Of a DNA stretch of 64,000 bases, positions 1 through 8,000 are shown one piece after another. The position numbers and the translations under genes are program-made. The stretch comes from Caenorhabditis remanei. Its lineage: Eukaryota; Nematoda; Chromadorea; Rhabditida; Rhabditidae. The DNA lies in assembly GCF_010183535.1 (NCBI RefSeq), contig NC_071329.1, forward strand, positions 16,878,879 to 16,942,878, read 5' to 3'. The notes under the pieces were generated by a model. The model worked only from the letters and a program-made list of their open reading frames with translations. It did not search any database and had not been told where the DNA came from. Position 1 is the stretch's first letter; the number at the start of each line of letters is the position of its first letter.

Positions 1-1
1 A

Positions 2-29
2 TACAGTGCTCCACATAATGATACGCCAC
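2..29 (+). repeat. Tc1/mariner-type terminal inverted repeat (left end)
   Basis: TA followed by CAGTG and then a CCACATAATGATACGCCAC block. A related internal site (CCACAAAATGATACGCCAC) lies at 1062-1080. Tc1/mariner elements insert at TA and many have CAGTG ends; Tc3 has paired terminal and internal transposase sites, which this arrangement resembles. The mirrored ends are at 18883-18910 and again at 18968-18996. Confidence 0.7.
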
Positions 30-78
30 CCTTCAAAATTTTGAAAATCTCAAAAATGAGAAATGATGAAATCTTGTC

Positions 79-958
79 CATAACCGCAGAGTGCGGCCCC
101 GGGCTCAAAAACCCGGGTAATACCCGGGGATCCGGGTTTGACAAAAACCCGGGTACCCGGGTTTTTCGGGGATCCGGGTAACCCGCCGGTACCCGACCCG
201 GGTCGGGTATTACCCGGGTAGGACAAAACCCGACCCGGGTAAACCCGGGTTACCCGGGCGATACCCGACCCGGGTATTACCCGGTTAATACCCGGGTACC
301 CGGGTCGGGTAATGCAGTTTTTATCAGGTAGCAGTTTTGTAAAATGTTAGAACAGATTTTGCTTTCTTTTGCAAGAATGTGGTTCAGGAGTTCTCCTGGG
401 TTGTGTTTTCAGTACAAAATTTAAAAAAAATTAATTAAAAAATTTTTTTTTTGATAATTTTTGGTATTTTTCGAAAGTTTCGAATTTTTTTACTAAAGTA
501 CAGAATTGATTGCAAAAACATTTAAACAACAGAAACTTGATGGTTTTTGAGAAAAAAAACTTGAACTAAAGAAAAAATCACGAGCAAAAAAAATCCAGAA
601 AAAACATCATTTTCTTCTCCCTGCTGGCGGAGTAAAAGCGGAGAAACAAGTTGTCATGCTTTAGAATTGAACAAAATGTTGAAAAATAAGCAAAACAATC
701 AACTTTGGATACCTAGATACCCGGGTAATACCCGGGTAATACCCGGGTAAAACCCGGGTAACCCGGGTAACCCGGGTCGGGTAATACCCGGGTACCCGGG
801 TTACCCGGCCCGGGTATTACCCGATCCGGGTATACCCGGGTTTTCCCGGGTACCCGAACCGAATACCCGGGTTACCCGAGCCCCAAAACCCGGGTTCGGG
901 TAGAACTACCCGGGTAGACCCGGGTCTCGGGGACCCGGGGCCGCACTCTGCATAACCG
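79..958. mobile_element. hAT-type MITE with 8-bp target duplication and CCCGGGTA-rich interior
   Basis: The element spans 87-950 (864 bp). It starts CAGAGTGCGGCCCCGGG and ends with the exact complement, and is flanked by CATAACCG at 79-86 and 951-958. An 8-bp duplication and CAGAG-type ends are the hallmark of the hAT superfamily. The right palindrome arm has the uninterrupted site (one CATAACCG), proving insertion after the arms formed. Inside, about 100-315 and 719-935 are dense degenerate repeats of ACCCGGGTA and related GC-rich words. The middle (316-718) is AT-rich with no ORF. No transposase is present, so it is non-autonomous. Confidence 0.92.
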
Positions 959-1169
959 TATTGAAAACTCTTTATAAGTATTTACTAGTTTCATAACAAA
1001 AACAAATTTGATATAATAAATTGAGAAAATTCTAATTTTTCAATATTTTCGTTTTTTCCAATCCACAAAATGATACGCCACTTTTCATTTTTTGCATTAT
1101 GTCTTGATTTTTCTTTGAATTATTCAGATTGAAACTGTGTTTTCTGCTAGTTTATTGGTTTTCACACTG

Positions 1170-1580
1170 ATGGGTCCCAGAAAATTGCCGGCCGATAATG
1201 AAAAATGCCGAATGGACACTCAAAATGCACAAAATTCCTCAATCAGTCAAATTTCAAACGAAACAACCTGTTCGGGAGGTACACTCTGTCCATAGGTTGT
1301 GATTTCAGTAAATTATGGGGCGAAGATTATTTCGGAAGGACATCCACGCTTTCGGACTGTCACAAACGCAGAACCGTGCAGTTTGCTTCGAATCTAAGAT
1401 CCAATGCTCCTAAAATGAATGTCGAAATGAACTTTCCCGTGTCTGCAGACACTGTTTATCGAGTTTTATTGAAAAACAAGATTGGGAAACTCAGAGAAAT
1501 GTGAAACGCATCGCCTACAACAGAGATTTATCGTGATAACCTCCTAAATTTGCCAAGAACCTACTAAAAAGATGCTCAAG
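1170..1580 (+). pseudogene. Tc1-like transposase remnant (left arm)
   Basis: The frame from 1205 encodes a 99-aa piece with the pattern of the N-terminal DNA-binding region of Tc1/Tc3 transposases: a first helix-turn-helix ending near GEDYFGRTSTLSDCHKRRTV, then an ASN motif and a second HTH motif VSADTVYRVL. An ATG at 1170 in another frame looks like the original start, so a frameshift lies between. After the TGA at 1502-1504 the reading continues as Tc1-like sequence for about 25 residues with another stop. The DDE catalytic domain is absent. It sits just inside the Tc1/mariner-type terminus, in keeping with that element having formed the end of each palindrome arm. Confidence 0.7.
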
Positions 1581-1584
1581 TTGA

Positions 1585-1753
1585 GTGATGGTTACGGTAA
1601 CTCCTTATTGACATGTGAACCGGCTTATTCTTTTTGCAATAATTTTGGTAATCACGGCATTTAACTGTGCTCTCATAATTAAATGTGTTCTTGTCGCCAA
1701 AGATAATTTTAAAGCCGGTTTACAGGTCAATAAGGAGTTACCGCAACCATCAC
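1585..1753. repeat. Short hairpin (MITE-like) inverted repeat, left arm
   Basis: The first about 43 bp (from GTGATGGTTACGGTAACTCC) reappear inverted at the end (GGAGTTACCGCAACCATCAC), with a few mismatches, around an AT-rich middle. Total length is 169 bp. No clear target duplication could be assigned. The ORF running through it on the minus strand is not coding. Confidence 0.75.
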
Positions 1754-1796
1754 AGTAGTGTTCGGGACTAAAATTCTCCACCACCATGAGTCATCA

Positions 1797-2015
1797 TGAG
1801 ATAAGATCTCCGAAAATGAAGGGATACACCGTGTCGGAGATAAGATCTCCGAAAATGGAGGGATACCCCGTAGCGGAGATTACAATCTCCGCGGTTATGA
1901 TAAGTTATGATAAGTTATGATAAGTTATGATAAGTTATGATAAGTTATGATAAGTTATGATAAGTTATGATAAGTTATGATAAGTTATGATAAGTTATGA
2001 TAAGTTATGATAAGT
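1797..2015. repeat. Two short tandem arrays: 41-bp x2 and 10-bp x12 (left arm)
   Basis: At 1797-1880 a unit of about 41 bp (GAGATAAGATCTCCGAAAAT...) occurs twice, followed by a third partial GGAGATTACAATCTCC. From about 1894 to 2015 the decamer GATAAGTTAT is repeated about 12 times without interruption. No coding potential. Confidence 0.9.
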
Positions 2016-2204
2016 CATTAATTGTGATTATTAATCATGTTTTTTACCCTCATTACGAAATTTCAATTTCTGTCAAATTTTTTCACAATTTATTAAAATT
2101 TTCCTCATTTTCAAGTCTTAAAATTTCAGATTTTTTGTTATTGAATTTTGTTTAGTTTTTAGTTCATTTTAGAAATTTTCATTTCATATTGCTCATGGCC
2201 GAGA

Positions 2205-2520
2205 AATCCAATTGTTGAGCCAGTTCAAGTGTAATTGTAGGTATACTTTTACAGGTAAGTTTTACCATTGGGGGTACTGTACTTTAGGAAAGAGAGACAC
2301 AACGTGGAGAGAAACAGACGGCAGAGAAAAGAAAGTGTATCAAATTTTGGTTGTATTTTGTTGTATTCTCTATACATCGGTCGCGGTCTAGCCAATTGTT
2401 TTGCCAGTTCGAGTGTAATTGTAGGTATACTGTTCCAGGTAAGTTTTTTTCCATTGGGTGTACTGTACTTTAGGAAGGAGAGACCCAATGTTGAGAGAAA
2501 CAGACGACAGAGAAATTATA
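2205..2520. repeat. Tandem duplication of a ~190-bp unit (left arm)
   Basis: A block starting near GTAATTGTAGGTATAC and containing CAGGTAAGTTTT, GTACTGTACTTTAGGAA and GAGAGAAACAGACG occurs at about 2205-2330 and again at about 2394-2515, with roughly 10-15% divergence. Overlapping ORFs on both strands here simply read the repeat. No function recognised. Confidence 0.75.
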
Positions 2521-2669
2521 GCGTACGGGTGGGTGCCAACGAGTGATTTTAGAATGTTTCTTGTTGGGTTGGTCAAGATTAAAATCTCACTCTTCACGAT
2601 GAAAAAAAAGACATTCAATGTCAAAAAAACTGTTCGTGACCATGAAAATCTTTATTTCAAAAAACTGAA

Positions 2670-3214
2670 TCAATTTAAAATTCTTGCATAACCTCTATTG
2701 AGGTCCACACATCGGTTACACATTTTAAGAATCATTTTACCTTCTTCAAACGTCCAGAACAGCTTTCCTGCACAACATTTCATCACAGCTACATCCAATT
2801 TCCCTTTTGATTTGTCAATAACCCTGAGTGGGGCATCTAAAATATCAAGATGAATAAAAACTTTGCATACAGAAAGCAAGTACCGTCAAAACTAATTTCT
2901 CCAAATTGTTCTTGCGAAACCCTCTTTGTTTTTGTTGTTCGGGGTTTCGAGATGGGAACTTTCTTGACAGGAGTTTCCAAGAGTTGTTTTCGACTCTTAA
3001 AGAGTTTCTTCACCATCGACCCTGCAAAAGACAATAGTTTTTAAGCAACAGGTAAATCGTTCGTACCTGAATCTTTTTGCAACTCTGGAATCGATTCTCC
3101 GTCATGGTCAGTAGCAAATTGACTTGGCGGAGGGTCATATTGGTTTAGAGGAAGCGGAATTTGCGAAGGATGAACCATCGGGAAAACAGTAGGACTTGGG
3201 TCGAGGAAATCCAT
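2670..3214 (-). CDS. Unknown 150-aa protein, three exons (left arm)
   Basis: Exons 3067-3214, 2884-3021 and 2670-2836 join in frame through GT-AG introns of 45 and 47 bp with TTTTGCAG and ATTTTAG acceptors. The start MDFLDPSP (3214) was preferred to an in-frame ATG at 3235, but this is not certain. The N-terminal third is Pro/Asp-rich and probably disordered. The middle is strongly basic (LFKSRKQLLETPVKKVPISK), like a nuclear-localisation or nucleic-acid-binding stretch. The C-terminal 55 residues are compact, with CC and CNRC cysteines that could bind a metal. AATAAA lies just after the stop. I do not recognise the family. It shares the arm with a viral-type polymerase and is intact in both arms, which suggests an element-encoded or cargo gene. 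Confidence 0.65.
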
Positions 3215-3296
3215 GAGAGCAATAAAAACAGTCACCGATTTGTATCGTTGAAAAAAGCAAGAATGATGCTTTTCATAACTTTACAGGAAACAATGC

Positions 3297-3335
3297 TGAC
3301 GTCAGAAAGTGGGCGGAGCCAAAAGTGTATAAAAA
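3297..3335 (+). promoter_or_regulatory. Compact promoter: CRE-like site, GC box and TATA box
   Basis: TGACGTCA at 3297-3304 (perfect CRE/ATF-type palindrome), GGGCGG at 3311-3316 and TATAAAAA at 3328-3335 lie within 39 bp, oriented toward a 42-aa ORF whose ATG is 45 bp beyond the TATA box. The opposite-strand 150-aa gene starts 83 bp on the other side of the CRE site, so the CRE could serve both. The mirrored set is at about 16449-16487. A TATA/GC-box/CRE cluster this tight is more typical of viral than of nematode promoters. No expression evidence is available. Confidence 0.5.
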
Positions 3336-3379
3336 TCTCATACACCAAAAATAAAGCTTTTTGCTGTATACAGAATAAT

Positions 3380-3508
3380 ATGAATTCTCTGAGATCAATT
3401 AGAACCTATTCGGCGCATACAATGTGTACAAAGCCGTCAAGAAGATTCATATTTGAATTTCGAACGGACATGTCAAACAGCACCTCATTTATAATTCATT
3501 GTGAATAA
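3380..3508 (+). CDS. Candidate 42-aa protein with overlapping polyA signal (left arm)
   Basis: ATG at 3380 lies 45 bp after a TATA box, and the TAA stop (3506-3508) lies inside an AATAAA signal (3504-3509), so promoter, ORF and polyadenylation signal fit in about 210 bp. The peptide begins MNSLRSIRTYSAHTM and is basic in its middle (KPSRR). No domain is recognised, and an ORF this short could be fortuitous. The frame is open upstream to 3161, but that would run through the TATA box, so the short start is preferred. The right arm carries it with one Arg-to-Ser change. Confidence 0.35.
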   Translation: MNSLRSIRTYSAHTMCTKPSRRFIFEFRTDMSNSTSFIIHCE

Positions 3509-3828
3509 AGTTCTCGTTATAAAAAATTTATTCTTTTACTATGAAAACACTCAATCAGCACAAGCGACAAGTGAGGAAGCAGATTCAAATGAGAAAACAT
3601 ACAAAGAGTGCTGTATTAGAGCACATCTACTCATAGAGCTACTTTTGTGTCCGGTGACGTTTTTCTCTATCAATTAACAATTTCATCTGATTGTCATACA
3701 CATGTACATGTCCTCTACTTGTTTTATTCTTTCAATACTTGCTTTGACCCCATTGCGGTTTTCAATGTAGATGGTCTTCATTCGGTATAGTGGCCTGCAA
3801 TATTGTAAACGGTTACTCTAGAGATTGC
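3509..3828. other. Intergenic 3' flank of the F-box gene
   Basis: 320 bp, AT-rich, between the convergent 42-aa ORF and the F-box gene. No ORF or repeat is supported. Mirror: 15956-16275. Confidence 0.6.
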
Positions 3829-4676
3829 CTACTCATACTTTATGGGAATCTTACACTCGCAATCTTCGTACACTGACATACCAGCCAAAAGTTTTTGCCA
3901 TCGTAGATTGACGTAAAACTCTATTCTACGTAATTTGTCAAAGCAACCATCATACAATCCTCTCAAGAACTGATTCATATCTTCATTGGAGATTACCCCA
4001 TACAGATGAATGTTGGCACAATTCATATCCAGTAAACTCCTCAATGTTCCTGGTATGATGATTTCATCCAAATCAAACACCCTCTCATAAACCAACTCGT
4101 CTAGAGTCTCCAAGTCTACAGATAATGCTTTTGAGACTTGGACACTCTCCAAAAATTGAGTCACACTGAAACTTTTAACAGGATTCTTTGTAGAGATTGA
4201 ACATTTCTCAACGAATATGTTGGATAACCATTTGGTAACGTATTCAACTTCTTCTTGTTTTTCAAGATTAAGATCCAGTCTACCAATACTTTGGATAAAG
4301 CACAAATCCATCAATTGGTTTGTAATTTCAAATCCATCAAACAGAACGTTATTCGACCAGCGACAAAGACTGTTCTTTCTAGATCTTTCGTTCATTGCAC
4401 CAACGCTTATGATACCCTTTACTTCTGGACACGCGTTGCGGTAAATGGTTACATCGAATTCATTATCGCTATCAAACTCTATTGACAACGAGTATTGTCG
4501 TCTTATTGCACTTTTGACATAGCCTGATGCTTTCTTTGAGCAAAATGATAATGCGACCCTGCAAAAACATCAAATTTTTTCTGCTAAAAAACACAAACTT
4601 ACATGTCATGTGGACTCATCTGCAGAAGAATATTTTTCAATACGAGGTATGGGAAGCACAAAAGTGGGAGAGGCAT
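3829..4676 (-). CDS. F-box protein with FBA_2 (sdz-33-like) domain
   Basis: Two exons, 4603-4676 and 3829-4558, joined by a 44-bp intron (GTAAGT...TTTTTGCAG), give a 267-aa protein. Residues 2-45 form a typical Caenorhabditis F-box (LPLLCFPYLVLKNILLQMSP, then VALSFCSKKA), the part that binds Skp1 in SCF ubiquitin ligases. The C-terminal half matches the FBA_2 pattern: a CANIHLYG strand, then NEDMNQFLRGLYDGCFDKLR and an IEFYV strand. This region usually selects the substrate. F-box/FBA_2 genes are hugely expanded in Caenorhabditis, but finding one head-to-head with a Polinton-type polymerase inside a mobile palindrome is unusual. The start is set by the F-box. The ORF is intact here, whereas the right-arm copy is truncated. 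The 336 bp upstream are shared with the polymerase gene. Confidence 0.85.
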
Positions 4677-5011
4677 CGCAATGGTGTAAGATGTTGAACT
4701 CCACATAAAAATCAAAAAATCAAAGTCACAGACGGAAATGTGTTGTAGAACTGCTAAATGGCTAAAAAATATATCTTTAACATCAGATGCATATGGAAGC
4801 CGACAGTATCATACCGTTCGTTTGAATCATTTGAATAAATGTTTCACATAAATAAGATCAGATCTATAGATAACATTACAGGCGCCCTCATTAGTGCGCA
4901 AAAGAACGCTACGCACATGTCAATGATTGACACCTCCCTCCCCCCACCTCAAGGACAATTAGCTCATTTAAAAGGGGGCTAATGTGCGAAATCTTCATTT
5001 TGAAGCTAGCA
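4677..5011. promoter_or_regulatory. Divergent promoter between the F-box and polymerase genes
   Basis: 335 bp separate the two head-to-head start codons. On the polymerase side a TATA-like TTTAAAA (4967-4973) lies 45 bp before the ATG at 5012, preceded by a C-rich run (CCTCCCTCCCCCCACCTC). The same 45-bp TATA-to-ATG spacing is seen for the 42-aa ORF. No clear TATA box is visible for the F-box gene. The whole region is deleted from the right arm. Confidence 0.4.
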
Positions 5012-8000
5012 ATGGAACCCGTTCCAAATAACTCTACCTTTTCTCCCGATTTTATTTTTGATAGTCCACAAGACTGGTTTTTTGATTTTGACTGCCATGA
5101 GTTGCCATCCCCCTCGTCTCCAATCAACTACGATTTCTGGACCCCACAAGACTACAGTTTTGATCAGTGTAAGTTATTTTTCACTAGTTGAAATTTAATA
5201 ATTTTTTCGTGTCTAGATGGAGCTGGCCCTTCCAACATTGCTAATCCTTCTCCTCCACCACGGAGAAGCGTCAAGAGTACAAAGTTTCCATCCGATGAGG
5301 AGTTGACATACCTCAGGAGGTATGCACAAGTGACAGAGGATTTCAACTTCAAGAGGCTAAATTTGGATGTGGTAAAGATGCCTCCGCAGCGTCTACAGTT
5401 CAAAAATTTGGATGCTCTTCCTCAAGGAGTCTCCCTTGACGACCACATGGCCAACGTTTTTGACATTTTCATTCGGAAAATGATTCAAAAAGCAGGAGGA
5501 AACCTATCCAGTACAAAATACTGGCTAAAGTAAGTAATTTTTATGTAACAGAGAAGACATGTTTCCATTTTTAGCTTGCGTCATCCAGGCTATCGAGCCG
5601 ATGATGGGTTCTGGATTATGCACCAGACTTATGCAGTTGCCGACGGTCATTTCCTCTGCAACACGATTGCAAACCACATGCAATCAAACAAGAACATTAG
5701 CCTGGATGACGGAATGACAATCTCCATGAAGATTTTTGAACGGGATAAGAAGTCAATGGCAGGACGAGGAAGAAATATTCCAAAAGAGTCACTTGGTTCA
5801 AAAGTTATGGTAAGGTGAATTATCAACATAATATATTTTATGATAAAATTTAAAGAAAAAGTTTGGTGTCAAATGGGGACTCATCGCTGGAGAGGGACAT
5901 TGTCTTCCCAAGGCGTTGGCAGTTGGCATCGTGTGGAGTGATTACAAAAATGAAAAAGATCCAGTCGAAAAAGAAAAGTTGCACCGTCGCTACATTAGTC
6001 TCACCCGGATGGACGTAAGTTGTTCACATGAGAACTCTAGGTTTTTGAAAAATACATTTAGATAAGTGCTGAAGGGAGGGCGAAAAGACAACTTGAAGCC
6101 GCCAAGAAACTGTTGACAGATGCAGGAATGGATTCCAATTGTGAGGAACACTCGCTTGATGATTTTGACAAGCTTGCCGCACATTTATCGAAATACCGCA
6201 TTCGTTTGTGGTCTAACGAAGGTGATACAAGCGTCCCCAAGGACGACAAAAACATCATCACAGACGGAGATGGGTTCATTGGGTTATTCTTTGCCGACAA
6301 CCACTATGAATTTTTCAAGCCCACTATTGAAGACTGGGGTCTGAGGTAAGTTAATTAACAGTAAACATTTGTTTCAATGATTTAAAGACAGATTTACATA
6401 GAATAGTATGTGAATTGTGAGAACTGTGAATTTTTTATCCTAACAAGTGTAAAAAGAAAGCGTAACCTACTTTACTAACCCTGAAACATCCCAACACCTC
6501 CGATCGGTAAATGAGTTGCCGCGGTGAGCGGTGACGAATGTCCGGTCTACCTAAACTGTGGTGAGTAAAACGAACCCTCCCTGCACAAATATTATAACAT
6601 GAAAGCCTAACTTTGATTTCACTAGGTTCTGTCACAAATGCTCATCACTAGTCAACGCGAAACACTGGAAAAAATGCAAATCAAAGTGTCAGCGCTGCGG
6701 TAACTACAACTGTCAGGCTTCTCGAGGACCCAAATCGTTTTATTGTAACGATTGCAACATTTACTTTCTTGACGAAAAATGTTTTGATGCTCACAAGCTG
6801 TCAAGTTCAAAAAGTTCTCTGTCTCACTGTAAGAAATACCAAAAGTAAGTTGCAAATACTCGTGTTCACTACCATATAGAGTTTTTTTACAGATGCCACA
6901 CTTGTCAAAAAATTCATCAACGCAACGAATATTCAAAAAAAGAACACGAATGCCATGCTACTCATTATTGCCCAGTTTGCTCACAGTTTCGTACGACGAA
7001 ACACGAGTGTACTCATTCTCTGCCCACAGAAACAGAAAGAAGAAAGGCTCTAGAGAAGCAGAAAAAATGGACAATGGTGATTTACGATTTCGAATGCATC
7101 GTGGCCAAAGCAGGACAGGATCTTGAAGGTAAATTGTTGTATTCTAATTGTTTGCACCTTTTTGTTTTTTTTTCTAGATGACATCTTACTTCCCCACAAA
7201 GTTAATGCGGTGGCGTATCGTCTTGTGTGCGAGACATGTTTCGGAGATTCTTGTCAGCACTGTGGCCCCGTCCAATACATTTCCTTTGAAAACACAGATT
7301 CAGTGGTGGATGCGTTCATTGACGTCTTATCAAGTGATGTGCGTTTGAAGAACGCCTACATTGTTGCACACAATGGAGGAGGGTATGTACAAAAACACGT
7401 ATTCTTTTTAAAAACAAGCTTTTTATAGATATGACCACATCTTTTTGCTCAAGGCAATGACAAAACGATTTTCGTCAACCCCAGACTTCATCTCCAATGG
7501 ATCAACCATTCTCAATGCCACTGTCAAGGTAGCCCCGGGAAACGTCCTGACGTTTCGAGATTCTCTTCGATTCATGCCAATGAGACTCGCCGACATGCCC
7601 AAAGCTTTTGGACTTGCGATCGCAGACAAGGGCCATTTTCCGTACCTATTCAACACGCCGGAAAACTACAACAAGGTGCTGTCCACTCTGCCTCCAATAG
7701 AGTTTTACGACCCAAAGTTCAAGTCGGAAAAGGAAAAGAAGAAATTGGAGACATGGTACGAGGAAAATTATGGCCAGGAATTTGACTTTAATAAACAAGT
7801 TCGATAGTACTGCATCAACGATGTAGAAATCCTAACCGCTTCTGTCTGTCGATACATGAAGGTAATTCTTTTACTTTTTTTCAAAAATGTACCAACTCTT
7901 TTTTCAGCTATGTCAAGAAATGTTCAATGGGTGGTCCCCTTTCATCCAGTCTTGTACGTTGGCAAGTTTCATTCTCTTTGTTCTCAAGCACGAGCACATC

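Noticed and set aside
7799..7807. Micro-intron GTTCGATAG removing the polymerase stop codon
   Set aside because: It begins GT and ends AG but is 9 nt long, far below any workable intron size, although in-frame removal would be possible on paper.
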